A program made the position numbers and the translations under genes. Positions 9,357 to 18,741 of a DNA stretch of 64,000 nt are shown in pieces (the first letter of the stretch is position 1; the number at the start of each line of letters is the position of its first letter). The notes beneath the pieces were generated by a model. That model was given only the letters and a program-made list of their open reading frames with translations, did no database searches and was not told where the DNA came from. Origin of the DNA: JAIKWW01 sp052169645 (GTDB lineage: Bacteria; Bacillota; Clostridia; Peptostreptococcales; Anaerovoracaceae); contig JBQNCA010000002.1 of NCBI GenBank assembly GCA_052169645.1, positions 62,001-126,000 of the forward strand. Reading direction: 5' to 3'.

Positions 9357-11081
9357 TCAACAATATGAATTGTTCATCATCCTGTTCATATCTTTGTATT
9401 CGACAGGTTTTGAAAAATAATATCCCTGTATCAAATCAACATTCATATCTCTGAATATATTATACTGCTCCTCGTCCTCGACGCCTTCCGCCACTACTTT
9501 TAAGTCCAATTGATGTCCTACATACACCATCATATTTACAAACTCTCTGTTCTTTGAATCTGTCGCAATATTATCGATAAAGCTCTTATCTATCTTCATC
9601 TCATCAATAGGCAGACATTGCAGATAGCTCATGGAAGAAAAACCTGTGCCGAAGTCATCTATGGAAAAGGAAATTCCTAAATCATGAAGCTGATTTATAG
9701 TGTCTATAGCTTTATCAGGGGAATCTATCAGCACCGATTCCGTTATTTCTATAACCAAATTCTTAGGATCGAATTTACAATCTTCTATAAGAGTTCTGCA
9801 CGTTTCGACAAAATATCCGCTCAAAAGCTGAATACTCGAAACATTAACGGAAATCTTTAAATCTCTTAAATCATCAGAGGCGACTCCGAGAGATTTGTTA
9901 AAGGAAAGCATTGCATTTTTAAGCACCCACGAACCCAATTTCCATATCAACCCGTGCTTCTCCGCTATCGGGATAAATTCCATAGGACTTATAATTTCAC
10001 CTTGAAGATTCTTCATACGAAGCAGAGCTTCAAATCCGTGGAGCATACAATTTTGAGATTTATATTGGGGCTGATACATTATCCATAGTAGATCTTCGTC
10101 AACGGATTTTCTAATTATATCGCATACATACAATTCTCTGGTTATAGTCTTCAATATTTGATCATTAAAATATTTTATCATCGACATCCTGCGGCTTTGA
10201 CCTCTCGTCCGGCGGGCATCATTCAAAGCGGCAAGACCGTAACTCAGCAAAACATCAACATCTTCGGAATTTTCAGGGCACTTTACTATACCGCAGCTGA
10301 CCGTAAGATAATTTTCATATCTATCCGTCAATATCGGATTTTGCAGGACATCCGTTATATTGCGCAAACGATGCTCAAAGCTTTTATAATCCATGTATCT
10401 TCTGAAGATTATAGCAAATTCGTCTCCGCTTATTCTGTAAAGGGAATCATCCTTGCTGAGCTTCTCTTTCCAACGCCGAGTAACCTCTATAAGAACATCA
10501 TCGCCGCATTCATGTCCTCTGACTTCATTTATCCTTTTAAAATCGTCAAGATTTAGTATAACCAGCGCAAAGCGTTCTCTCAGACCTTTGGACTTCTCCA
10601 ATTCGACATCGGCTTCTATGTCTTCCAAAAGCTTTTTTCGATTATATGCTCCCGTTAAATAATCTGTTTTTGCCTGCATACGCAGCATATCGGCAGCTTT
10701 ATTCGAATGGACTTCATACACATATAGGATGATAAGTATAAGAATTGTACAGAATGAAATGCCTATACAAGGAATTACATTCGTTTCGGCAGTAACTATA
10801 AATTTAATTATCACAACGAACATTGACAATACGCTTACAATCTCACATGCTATAAAGCCTGCACTATTGTAGTTCAATACCATATAAATAGAAACCAAAA
10901 GCTGAAGGAGCATAATAAGTCCGGAAATCGTGCTTCCCATTAAAATTTGTTCCCCGATTTTAAAATTCCTACCCAATATATAGTTAAGAGCGACAGCCAT
11001 GAGTATTTCAAACAATAACATTATAAAAAATATCACTTTTGAATCTGACGGCTTATTTATAAAACGATTGTCATTATCCAT
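9357..11081 (-). CDS. Membrane GGDEF-EAL cyclic-di-GMP signalling protein
   Basis: 574 residues. Four or more membrane segments fill residues 15-145 (for example VIFFIMLLFEILMAVALNYIL). A GGDEF domain follows, with GHECGDDVL and the active-site loop as SGDEF, then a complete EAL domain: FEALLRM, VNVSSIQL, IEITESVL, DDFGTGFSSMSYL, KIDKSFI and VVAEGVED. SGDEF is a tolerated variant, so cyclase activity is possible; no RxxD inhibition site is visible five residues before it. The EAL motifs look competent for c-di-GMP hydrolysis. It stands alone between arginine genes and may tune motility, given the flagellar genes in the window. Confidence 0.92.
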   Translation of the reverse strand: MDNDNRFINKPSDSKVIFFIMLLFEILMAVALNYILGRNFKIGEQILMGSTISGLIMLLQLLVSIYMVLNYNSAGFIACEIVSVLSMFVVIIKFIVTAETNVIPCIGISFCTILILIILYVYEVHSNKAADMLRMQAKTDYLTGAYNRKKLLEDIEADVELEKSKGLRERFALVILNLDDFKRINEVRGHECGDDVLIEVTRRWKEKLSKDDSLYRISGDEFAIIFRRYMDYKSFEHRLRNITDVLQNPILTDRYENYLTVSCGIVKCPENSEDVDVLLSYGLAALNDARRTRGQSRRMSMIKYFNDQILKTITRELYVCDIIRKSVDEDLLWIMYQPQYKSQNCMLHGFEALLRMKNLQGEIISPMEFIPIAEKHGLIWKLGSWVLKNAMLSFNKSLGVASDDLRDLKISVNVSSIQLLSGYFVETCRTLIEDCKFDPKNLVIEITESVLIDSPDKAIDTINQLHDLGISFSIDDFGTGFSSMSYLQCLPIDEMKIDKSFIDNIATDSKNREFVNMMVYVGHQLDLKVVAEGVEDEEQYNIFRDMNVDLIQGYYFSKPVEYKDMNRMMNNSYC

Positions 11082-11193
11082 ATTCAGATATATACTCCCT
11101 TAAAATAAAGCTATATATTTAAAAGTTATATATATTAAAAGGATATATGATTTGGAAATATTTTTCAAGTCTATATCTTATTAGCTAATATAA

Positions 11194-12411
11194 TTATGAT
11201 CGATAGCTTCCGTTTATAACTACATACTGTTCGCTCAAATCACAACCCCAAGACTTGATTGCAGCATCTCCTTCATTCATATTTATATTTATGGTAATCT
11301 CTTGAGCTTTTAAAATTTCCAAAGCCCTCGTTTCATCAAAATTAATCGGGACTCCCTGTTTAAATACATCTATACTGCCGTTTATGCTTGAAAATGAAAC
11401 ATCCACCTTTGTCGGATCGAAGCTTTCACCGCTATATCCCATGGCTGCAAGCACCCTTCCCCAATTGGCATCAGCTCCGTGAACAGCGGCTTTTACAAGA
11501 TTCGAAGCTGCCACGGTACGTGCAATCACCCTCGCCTTATTCGGATTCTTCACTCCCTTCAAATCAATTTCCATCAGCCTCGTCGCCCCTTCACCGTCAG
11601 CAGCTATTGCCTTTGCGAGAGTTTCCGTAACAAAATATACCGCATCGTAAAAATCACTGTATTCCGAGCCTGTAGCGGTATCTATAATTTCATTTCCCGC
11701 CGCTCCGTTTGCTATAATGGTGGCTGTATCGTTTGTACTGGTGTCACCGTCAACAGTTACCATATTAAATGTTGTCGCAGTTATCTTCTTCTGAATATCG
11801 GCAAGGATTTCCTTGCTGACCGCCGCATCCGTAACCACATAAGAAAGCATGGTTGCCATATTCGGATGAATCATACCCGAGCCCTTTGCTATGCCGCATA
11901 TGCTCACAGGTTTCCCTCCGATTTCAAGCTCCACAAATATACATTTTTCTTTTATATCCGTTGTCATGATTGCTCTGTGTACGGAGTCTCCACCCTTTAC
12001 GAGAGACTTTGCACAGGTATCTATTCCTGACAATATCAAATCCATAGGCATAGGCTGACCTATAACACCTGTAGAATATATAAGTACCTCTTCCTTTTTT
12101 ATTCCCAGACACTCGGCTGTCTTTTCAGCCATAGCATACCCGTCATCCATACCCTGCTTCCCCGTGCATGCATTCGCATTGCCGCTGTTTATTATGAGCG
12201 CTCTCGTTGTTCCATTTTTAATATGCTCCATATCTATAAGCACGGGAGCCGCTTTTACCACATTTGTAGTAAACACCGCCGCCGCCACCGCCGGAAGCTC
12301 ACTGAAAATAAGGCCCATATCTTTTCTTCCGCTATGTTTGATTCCCACTGCACAGCCTGCCGCTTTATAACCCTTTACACAAGATACCGTCTTTCCTTCA
12401 ATTATTTTCAT
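11194..12411 (-). CDS. argJ: Bifunctional ornithine acetyltransferase / N-acetylglutamate synthase
   Basis: About 405 residues. The autoproteolysis motif KGSGMIHPNMATML places the nucleophile Thr near residue 187; cleavage before it yields alpha and beta chains. IINSGNANACTG and VDGDTSTNDT are conserved active-site blocks. It recycles the acetyl group from acetylornithine to glutamate. I start at ATG 12411 (GGAGAGCAGGTATT upstream) because the family begins near this point; an in-frame ATG at 12462 would add 17 unsupported residues. It lies downstream of argB on the same strand. Confidence 0.95.
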   Translation of the reverse strand: MKIIEGKTVSCVKGYKAAGCAVGIKHSGRKDMGLIFSELPAVAAAVFTTNVVKAAPVLIDMEHIKNGTTRALIINSGNANACTGKQGMDDGYAMAEKTAECLGIKKEEVLIYSTGVIGQPMPMDLILSGIDTCAKSLVKGGDSVHRAIMTTDIKEKCIFVELEIGGKPVSICGIAKGSGMIHPNMATMLSYVVTDAAVSKEILADIQKKITATTFNMVTVDGDTSTNDTATIIANGAAGNEIIDTATGSEYSDFYDAVYFVTETLAKAIAADGEGATRLMEIDLKGVKNPNKARVIARTVAASNLVKAAVHGADANWGRVLAAMGYSGESFDPTKVDVSFSSINGSIDVFKQGVPINFDETRALEILKAQEITININMNEGDAAIKSWGCDLSEQYVVINGSYRS

Positions 12412-12537
12412 AATACCTGCTCTCCCGTTCAATTCTTTTCTATAATTAATATTTAAACTCATTTATTAAATTTTTATATCATACCCTGTTTATAACTCAA
12501 CAAAGCATTGCTGTCTACAGCTGTTTATTATGCAGCT

Positions 12538-13401
12538 TTATGATTTTACCATAGTTCCGCTGCCGGCTGTGGTAAAGATTTCTATAAGCAAGCTGTGTGC
12601 TACTCTTCCGTCTATTATTACAACTTCTTTGGTTCCTTTCTCTATAGCATTTATGCAACATTCCAGCTTTGGAATCATTCCTCCCGATATCAAACCTTTA
12701 TTTATATATTCTTTGACCCGGGATATATTTATCTCCGATATAAATGACGATTCATCATTTATATCTTTATACAGCCCTTTTATATCTGAAAGAAGTATAA
12801 GCTTCTCAGCATTCAAAGCTCCGCTTACGGCGCCTGCAGCATAATCTGCATTTACATTAAAAATTTCACCTCTATACCCTGAAGCAACCGGAGAAATAAT
12901 CGGAACATATCCTGTATTTATCAAATCCTGTAACAAAATTTTATTTACCTCGGTTATATTACCCACAAATCCTATATCACGTTTTTCACCGTTTTCTTCG
13001 ATTGAAAAATTCTTTTCAGCCATTAACAGACCGCTGTCCCTGCCGCTCAAGCCTACGGCGTTGAGTCCGTGTGCACTCAAAGAAGCGGACAAATCTTTGT
13101 TTATCTGACCTGAAAGAACCATTTCCACTATACCTATAACATTTTCATCAGTAACTCTCTGTCCCTTTTCAAATTTTACGTCCAGATTTACCTTGTCCAA
13201 CATAGCATTTATGCGCTTACCGCCGCCATGCACTATAACTATATTTATTCCGACGAGCTTGAGCAGGGCTACATCCTCTATAAATTTTTTCTTAAGTTCA
13301 TCATTTTCCATAAGACTTCCGCCGTATTTTATTACGAAGGTCTTTCCGGTAAACTGTTCTATATACGGTAATGCTTCTATCAATATCTCAGCCTTTTGCA
13401 T
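12538..13401 (-). CDS. argB: Acetylglutamate kinase
   Basis: 287 residues of the amino acid kinase fold: FVIKYGGSLM near residue 22, VIVHGGGKRINAML near 57 and VNADYAAGAVSGALNAEKLILLSDIKGLY near 200. It phosphorylates N-acetylglutamate using ATP. The start has TAGGAGCGGGATATT upstream. It is first in an argB-argJ operon whose promoter overlaps the operator-like sequence shared with argG. The rest of the pathway (argC, argD, argF) is not in the window. Confidence 0.95.
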   Translation of the reverse strand: MQKAEILIEALPYIEQFTGKTFVIKYGGSLMENDELKKKFIEDVALLKLVGINIVIVHGGGKRINAMLDKVNLDVKFEKGQRVTDENVIGIVEMVLSGQINKDLSASLSAHGLNAVGLSGRDSGLLMAEKNFSIEENGEKRDIGFVGNITEVNKILLQDLINTGYVPIISPVASGYRGEIFNVNADYAAGAVSGALNAEKLILLSDIKGLYKDINDESSFISEINISRVKEYINKGLISGGMIPKLECCINAIEKGTKEVVIIDGRVAHSLLIEIFTTAGSGTMVKS

Positions 13402-13465
13402 AATATCCCGCTCCTATTAATTCAATAAACTCTTCTGATTTATAATATATCAGATTTATTTTTAT

Positions 13466-13501
13466 ATTTATAATTATACATTTATATTTATAAATATGCA
13501 A
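13466..13501 (-). promoter_or_regulatory. argB promoter with overlapping candidate ArgR operator
   Basis: On the minus strand TTGCAT (13501-13496) and TATAAT (13478-13473) are 17 bases apart. The spacer holds the perfect palindrome ATATTTATAAATAT. The whole stretch matches 6270-6305 upstream of argG at about 31 of 36 bases. A repressor bound here would cover both promoter hexamers. Confidence 0.65.
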
Positions 13502-13508
13502 TATCGGA

Positions 13509-13557
13509 CAAAAAAATAAGTACAGCAAATGAAAAATTATCTCTATCTGCTGCACTT
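13509..13557 (-). terminator. Terminator after moaC
   Basis: On the minus strand AAGTGCAGCA pairs with TGCTGTACTT (one G-T wobble) and is followed by ATTTTTTT. It closes the transglycosylase-moaA-moaC run. Confidence 0.8.
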
Positions 13558-13608
13558 TTATTGTAATGAAATTTCCTGCGACTTTTATTTCATAAAGGAG
13601 TTTTAAGG

Positions 13609-14088
13609 CTATTCGGCTACAAATAATCCTGATTTTCCGCCGTCTTTTTTCACCAGCCTTATATCGGTAATTCGCATGCCTCTGTCAATCGCCTTGCACA
13701 TATCATATATGGTCAAAGCGGCGGTGGAAACCGCACTCAAGGACTCCATCTCTATGCCTGTCTTTCCTATGGTGCTCGCTTGCGCTTCTATATGAACAGC
13801 AGATTTTTCTTTGTCTATCTGAAAATTCATATCCACACCTGTAATAAAAATATTGTGACACATAGGTATATTTGAGGAGGTATTCTTTGCAGCCATTATG
13901 CCTGCGGTCTGTGCAACCGAAAGCACATCTCCCTTTGCAATACTTCCCTCGCTGATGCGCCTGAGCGTTTCGGGAGCCATATATATGCTTCCTTTCGCCA
14001 CGGCAACTCTTTTTGTATCCGCTTTTTCCCCCACATTCACCATGCGTGGACGCCCGTTCTCATCAATATGTGTGAGCTTGTCTTCCAT
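13609..14088 (-). CDS. moaC: Cyclic pyranopterin monophosphate synthase MoaC
   Basis: 159 residues. MVNVGEKADTKRVAVAKGSI, the MCHNIFITGVD stretch (the family's LCHPL position), EMESLSAVSTAALTIYDMCKA and the C-terminal KKDGGKSG are MoaC hallmarks. With MoaA it makes cyclic pyranopterin from GTP in molybdenum cofactor synthesis. It follows moaA by 18 bases. No other moa, moe or molybdoenzyme genes are in the window, so later steps must be elsewhere. Confidence 0.95.
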   Translation of the reverse strand: MEDKLTHIDENGRPRMVNVGEKADTKRVAVAKGSIYMAPETLRRISEGSIAKGDVLSVAQTAGIMAAKNTSSNIPMCHNIFITGVDMNFQIDKEKSAVHIEAQASTIGKTGIEMESLSAVSTAALTIYDMCKAIDRGMRITDIRLVKKDGGKSGLFVAE

Positions 14089-14106
14089 TCCGAAACCTCG
14101 TTTCCT

Positions 14107-15072
14107 TTATCCGCCAATCTTGTTCATATCACGATCTATCGGCTTTGCACCTTCATTAAGCATGTGATGCTCCACCTTATGATTAAAGGTTTCTCTCAGA
14201 GCTTCGTATAATTCTTCATCGGTTCCGCCTCTAAGTACCTTCATCATATCAATCTCTTCATTTGAATGAAGACAGGGTTTTATATGACCGTCGGAAGTCA
14301 ATCGCAATTTATTACAGCTTGCACAGAAATGATCGCTCATCGCACTTATAAATCCCACTCTGCCCTTGCCTTCCGGCAAACGATAATCTACAGATACGGA
14401 TTTTATATCATTTGTTGCAGGCTCCAGCTCCGGAAATTTATCTATGATGCTCCGATTTGCAATAAATCCGTAGTCTGCTCCTATGCTCGCATGACCTATA
14501 GGCATATATTCTATAAATCTTACCGCTATATCTTCATTTCTCGTAAGCTCTATAAAATCCCCAAATTCATCATCGTTAAAGCCTCCGAGAGAAACCACAT
14601 TGATTTTTATGGGCGTCAATCCAACCTCACGAGCCTTGTTTATACCTCTGAATACTTTTTCTATGTCACCGCCTCCGGTTATGGATGCATATTTTTCCTT
14701 ATCCATAGTATCAAGGCTTATATTGACACGATTCAAACCCGCTTTTTTCAAAGCCTCCGCCAATGCTTCAAGCAGCACGCCGTTTGTGGTGGCAGCTATT
14801 TCCTTTATGCCGTCTATACCGTGCAGCATTTTCACAAGTTCAACGATGTCTCGTCTAAGCAAAGGCTCGCCCCCTGTAAGCCGTATTTTTTTTATACCCA
14901 ACTTGGCTGCCACCTTTGCGACTCTATAAATTTCTTCAAATGTCATTATCTGACTGTGCGGTATAAGATTAAAAAATCCGTCCTCAGGCATACAATATCT
15001 GCAACGCAGATTGCATCTGTCTGTAACGGATATTCTGAGATAATCTATTTCTCTTCCGAAATTATCCTTCAT
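14107..15072 (-). CDS. moaA: GTP 3',8-cyclase MoaA (radical SAM)
   Basis: 321 residues. The radical SAM cluster motif is CNLRCRYC (about residues 19-26), GGEPLLRR binds SAM, and the C-terminal second cluster uses the cysteines in FCASCNKLRL and IKPCLHS. It rearranges GTP in the first step of molybdopterin synthesis. It sits just upstream of moaC on the same strand and just downstream of the transglycosylase gene; whether that gene shares the transcript is unclear. Confidence 0.95.
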   Translation of the reverse strand: MKDNFGREIDYLRISVTDRCNLRCRYCMPEDGFFNLIPHSQIMTFEEIYRVAKVAAKLGIKKIRLTGGEPLLRRDIVELVKMLHGIDGIKEIAATTNGVLLEALAEALKKAGLNRVNISLDTMDKEKYASITGGGDIEKVFRGINKAREVGLTPIKINVVSLGGFNDDEFGDFIELTRNEDIAVRFIEYMPIGHASIGADYGFIANRSIIDKFPELEPATNDIKSVSVDYRLPEGKGRVGFISAMSDHFCASCNKLRLTSDGHIKPCLHSNEEIDMMKVLRGGTDEELYEALRETFNHKVEHHMLNEGAKPIDRDMNKIGG

Positions 15073-15108
15073 AACTCATCTCTCTTATATCAAAATATAA
15101 AACCATTA

Positions 15109-15870
15109 TCAAAATATAGAACCGTTGCCTGCATTTATATTATTAATAAGATTCATCTGCATCCTCATCATAGCCAACCGAGTTTCGTTATCTATGAGCT
15201 TTGAAAGCTGTTCCTGCCTTGCAGAAAAATCTTCTTGTGAATATAATTCCGCTGCAGCTTTATCTCGTGAATTATAATTAAATGCCGAATTGCCGGGCTT
15301 TGTATCAGGAGCCTTCACACCCTGCTCCATAAATTCATGAACCTTAGCTATGTATGCTTTCATATTATCGGGAATTCCTCCCGCTCTGTCGACGGCTCCG
15401 CTGCCCGCCCCGTATGCGGCAAGCGCCAAATCAACATTACGATTATATTTTTCCAGCATCTGTCCGAGATATTTTGCTCCTCCCATGATATTTTGTTCAG
15501 CATCATAAGGATTGCTTACTCCCAAATATTTTGCCGTAGCCGGCATGAGCTGCATTATCCCGACAGCTCCCGCTGAGGATACAGCGTCCGATTTAAAACG
15601 GGATTCCTCATAGCCCAATGCGACAAGCAAATCCTCCGGAACATTATATCTTGCACTTGCTTCTTTAAATATAGCAGCCAGCGACTTATTGTTTATACCT
15701 TCGGCACGCAGCAAAGCTTCAGTAAAGCTTCCGTTTCCGTTTGCCGGATTTGCTTTATATGCAAAGTTTGATGAATCGGCATTCCTTGAAGCATTCACTG
15801 ATTTTCTTCTGTTATTGTATAAATAATGAGTATAGAAATATTCTTTTATTCTTGAAATTTCTTCCGCCAT
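15109..15870 (-). CDS. Lytic transglycosylase (SLT domain)
   Basis: 253 residues. The SLT lysozyme-like domain spans roughly residues 70-190: VPEDLLVALGYEESRF with the catalytic Glu in YEES, then SSAGAVGIMQLMPATAKYLGV and ALAAYGAGSGAV. No clear signal peptide is seen at the N-terminus (MAEEISRIKEYFY), so export may use a non-classical or flagellar route. The C-terminal 50 residues are low in recognisable features. It cleaves peptidoglycan glycan strands. The 37 bases to moaA suggest read-through, but the functions are unrelated. Confidence 0.85.
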   Translation of the reverse strand: MAEEISRIKEYFYTHYLYNNRRKSVNASRNADSSNFAYKANPANGNGSFTEALLRAEGINNKSLAAIFKEASARYNVPEDLLVALGYEESRFKSDAVSSAGAVGIMQLMPATAKYLGVSNPYDAEQNIMGGAKYLGQMLEKYNRNVDLALAAYGAGSGAVDRAGGIPDNMKAYIAKVHEFMEQGVKAPDTKPGNSAFNYNSRDKAAAELYSQEDFSARQEQLSKLIDNETRLAMMRMQMNLINNINAGNGSIF

Positions 15871-15894
15871 AATATTTAACCTCTCTATTTAATA

Positions 15895-15923
15895 ATAGTA
15901 CCCTAAGCAGAGAGGAAATTCAA
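15895..15923 (-). promoter_or_regulatory. Promoter for transglycosylase gene
   Basis: On the minus strand TTGAAT and TACTAT are 17 bases apart, ending about 25 bases before the start codon. It lies just after the ATP synthase terminator, which supports separate initiation. Confidence 0.5.
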
Positions 15924-15935
15924 TATTTACCGAGA

Positions 15936-15966
15936 TTTAAAAATTGCGGCGCCCGATGGGCACCGC
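15936..15966 (-). terminator. Terminator of the ATP synthase operon
   Basis: On the minus strand GCGGTGCCC-ATC-GGGCGCCGC forms a nine-pair GC-rich hairpin followed by AATTTTTAAA. It lies a few bases after the atpC stop. Confidence 0.88.
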
Positions 15967-15979
15967 CTCAAATTAATCT

Positions 15980-16396
15980 TTAAAAGTTTCTCTTCGCTTG
16001 TTTCGATGTAACTTTAAGTCTTGCCATCGCTCGTGCAAGTGCCGCCTGACTGTGTACATACTCCGCCTTGCTCTTCTTCATCTTTATGCGCTCCTCGGCA
16101 CGTTCCTTAGCACGCTGGGCACGAAGCACATCGATGTCCTCGGGACGTTCGGCAAAGTCACACAGAAGCACAACCTTATCGCCGAGAATTTCAATCATGC
16201 CGTTTCCTACAGCTGCGGAATGCGATACCCCGTCAATATGATAGCGAAGTTCTCCGGCTTTTACGGCTGAAACCATGGTTTCATGACCCGCCATAACGCC
16301 CTGCTCGCCGTCTACAGCCGGAAATATAAGCATTTCACAGTTTCCCTCGTAGAAAACCTTGTCCATAGCTATGATTTTTAAATCAAATGTATTCAT
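15980..16396 (-). CDS. atpC: ATP synthase F1 epsilon subunit
   Basis: 138 residues. An N-terminal beta-sandwich (FDLKIIAMDKVFYEGNCEMLIFPAVDGEQGVMAGHETMVSA region) is followed by a C-terminal helical hairpin rich in Ala, Lys and Arg (RAQRAKERAEERIKMKKSK). Epsilon sits at the central stalk base and can inhibit ATP hydrolysis. It is the last gene of the atpBEFHAGDC operon and is followed directly by the operon terminator. Confidence 0.95.
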   Translation of the reverse strand: MNTFDLKIIAMDKVFYEGNCEMLIFPAVDGEQGVMAGHETMVSAVKAGELRYHIDGVSHSAAVGNGMIEILGDKVVLLCDFAERPEDIDVLRAQRAKERAEERIKMKKSKAEYVHSQAALARAMARLKVTSKQAKRNF

Positions 16397-16426
16397 AAAT
16401 CCACCTCACATATGTTACCGGTGAAG

Positions 16427-17827
16427 CTATACATTTTTAGAGGTCATTGTCTTTGCCTTTTCAAGCACATCCTCTATAGGACCGCAGTTAAAGAATGCCA
16501 TTTCAGGTATATCATCAAGCTCTCCGTCAAGTATCATCTTGAAGCCCTTGATAGTATCTGCGATAGGTACATACTTACCTTGGAGTCCTGTAAAGTTCTC
16601 GGCTACATGGAAAGGCTGAGACAGGAATCTCTGAATCTTTCTTGCACGATATACTATGTGCTTATCCTCTTCTGCAAGTTCTTCCATACCCATAATGGAA
16701 ATTATATCCTGAAGCTCATTGTAGCGCTGCAGGCATTCCTGAACACGACGAGCTACTTCATAGTGCTCTTCACCTACAACATCGGCTTCAAGTATACGAG
16801 ATGACGAATCCAACGGATCAACCGCAGGATAAAGCCCCTGTTCCGCAATTTTTCTGGAAAGTACGGTCTTTGCATCCAGATGTGTAAATGTAGTCGCCGG
16901 TGCAGGGTCAGTCAAGTCGTCTGCAGGTACATATACCGCCTGTACGGAAGTTATGGAACCGTTCTTTGTAGACGTGATTCTTTCCTGAAGTTCGCCTACC
17001 TCGTTTGCAAGTGTAGGCTGATAACCTACCGCTGAAGGCATACGTCCCAAAAGTGCGGATACCTCGGAGCCTGCCTGTACAAAACGGAATATGTTATCAA
17101 CAAAAAGCAGCACATCCTGATGAAGCTTGTCACGGAAATACTCTGCAAGCGTCAGTCCCGTCTGAGCTACACGCATACGAGCTCCGGGCGGTTCGTTCAT
17201 CTGGCCGAAAACCAGAGCTGTCTTATCGATTACACCTGATTCGGTCATTTCGTTCCAAAGGTCGTTACCCTCACGAGTACGTTCACCTACTCCTGTGAAT
17301 ATTGAATAGCCTCCGTGTTCCTGTGCAATATTGGTAATCAGCTCCTGAATAAGAACTGTCTTTCCTACACCTGCACCTCCGAACAGACCGATTTTTCCGC
17401 CTCTTGCATAAGGAGCAAGCAGATCTATTACCTTGATACCTGTTTCAAACATTTCAACTACAGGTGTCTGTTCTTCAAACGAAGGCGGCTCTCTGTGTAT
17501 AGCCCACTGCTCTTCACCCTCAACAGGCTCACCGCCGTCTATTACTTCACCGATTACGTTGAACATTCTGCCCAGCGTTGATTCCCCGACAGGAACCTTT
17601 ATATAATCCCCTGTAGCCGTAACTTCCATACCCTTGCTGAGACCTTCGGAAGAATCAAGTACGATGCAGCGTACCACTCTGTTTCCGATATGCTCATTTA
17701 CTTCCATATACAAGGTCTGATCATTAAGCTGAACAGTGAGGGCTTCTTTTATGATAGGAAGGCGATCACCTTCAAACAGCACATCTACAACAGGTCCTAA
17801 GACCTGCGTGATTTTTCCCTTGTCCAA
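16427..17827 (-). CDS. atpD: ATP synthase F1 beta subunit
   Basis: 466 residues. The catalytic P-loop GGAGVGKT, the GERTREGNDLW block and ALLGRMPSAVGYQPTLA are as in all F1 beta chains. It hosts the catalytic nucleotide sites of the F1 hexamer. It is preceded by atpG with a 15-base gap and followed by atpC. A TGGAGGTATAAA ribosome site precedes the ATG. Confidence 0.98.
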   Translation of the reverse strand: MDKGKITQVLGPVVDVLFEGDRLPIIKEALTVQLNDQTLYMEVNEHIGNRVVRCIVLDSSEGLSKGMEVTATGDYIKVPVGESTLGRMFNVIGEVIDGGEPVEGEEQWAIHREPPSFEEQTPVVEMFETGIKVIDLLAPYARGGKIGLFGGAGVGKTVLIQELITNIAQEHGGYSIFTGVGERTREGNDLWNEMTESGVIDKTALVFGQMNEPPGARMRVAQTGLTLAEYFRDKLHQDVLLFVDNIFRFVQAGSEVSALLGRMPSAVGYQPTLANEVGELQERITSTKNGSITSVQAVYVPADDLTDPAPATTFTHLDAKTVLSRKIAEQGLYPAVDPLDSSSRILEADVVGEEHYEVARRVQECLQRYNELQDIISIMGMEELAEEDKHIVYRARKIQRFLSQPFHVAENFTGLQGKYVPIADTIKGFKMILDGELDDIPEMAFFNCGPIEDVLEKAKTMTSKNV

Positions 17828-17842
17828 TTTATACCTCCAATA

Positions 17843-18733
17843 TTAACCCTGTGACTGGGCACCGCTCACAATTTCAGTTATTTCCTGAGTGATGGCAGCC
17901 TGTCTTACACGATTGTACGTGAGCGAAAGCTCACGGATCATTTCCTTAGCATTCTCCGTCGCACTGTCCATGGCGGTCATACGTGCACTCTGTTCACAGG
18001 CGTAGGATTCAACCATGGCACCATAAACCAAACCCTTGACATAGTTCGGAACTATTTTGTCAAGTACGTCCTTAGGTGACGGTGAGAATATAGGAATACT
18101 CAATTTTCCTTCGTCCTTCGGCGCATCCTCAAACATAAGCCTTGTAAGAGGGAGGATGCGGATTATCTCCGGCTTGAACAGCATAGAATTTACCATTTTG
18201 GTATATGCAACATATACCTCATCAAATTCTCCCGATTCATATTTCTCAAGCACATGTTCGGTAATCTCACGGGCACGATATACCACGGGATCTATTGCCG
18301 GATATACATGCTCATCATCTATGCTCAAGCGATCGGAGGTCTTGAAAAAGGTTTTTGCCATATGACCGACCAATATGAGTTCATCATACTTGGCACCTTC
18401 AGCAAGCTTTTCCTCCATGAGCTTTGCGATGTTGTGGTTATAAGCGCCTGCGAGTCCTTTATCCGAGGTTATAACTATAAAGCCTCTCTTTTTCTCTGAA
18501 ACAGGCATATCCTTTTCCGCACAGCCTTCAAAATATTCATCCTCAAGTACAGGTGTACGTTCGAGGATATCAGATATAGTAAGCTTAAGAGAGTCAAAAT
18601 ACGGCGCAACCTTGTCACGACCGGCTCTCGCCTTTCTGAGCTTTGACGAAGATATGAGGTACATGGCATTTGTGATTTTCATCGTATCCTGGACACTGCT
18701 GATTCTGGTACGTATCTCTCTCATATTTGCCAT
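17843..18733 (-). CDS. atpG: ATP synthase F1 gamma subunit
   Basis: 296 residues. The N-terminal MREIRTRISSVQDTMKITNAMYLISSSKLRKA helix and the C-terminal ESYACEQSARMTAMDSATENAKEMI helix form the coiled rotor shaft; both are hallmarks of gamma. The middle Rossmann-like part contains GFIVITSDKGLAGAYNHN. It couples ring rotation to catalysis. The gap to atpA is eight bases. Confidence 0.97.
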   Translation of the reverse strand: MANMREIRTRISSVQDTMKITNAMYLISSSKLRKARAGRDKVAPYFDSLKLTISDILERTPVLEDEYFEGCAEKDMPVSEKKRGFIVITSDKGLAGAYNHNIAKLMEEKLAEGAKYDELILVGHMAKTFFKTSDRLSIDDEHVYPAIDPVVYRAREITEHVLEKYESGEFDEVYVAYTKMVNSMLFKPEIIRILPLTRLMFEDAPKDEGKLSIPIFSPSPKDVLDKIVPNYVKGLVYGAMVESYACEQSARMTAMDSATENAKEMIRELSLTYNRVRQAAITQEITEIVSGAQSQG

Positions 18734-18741
18734 GAAATCAC

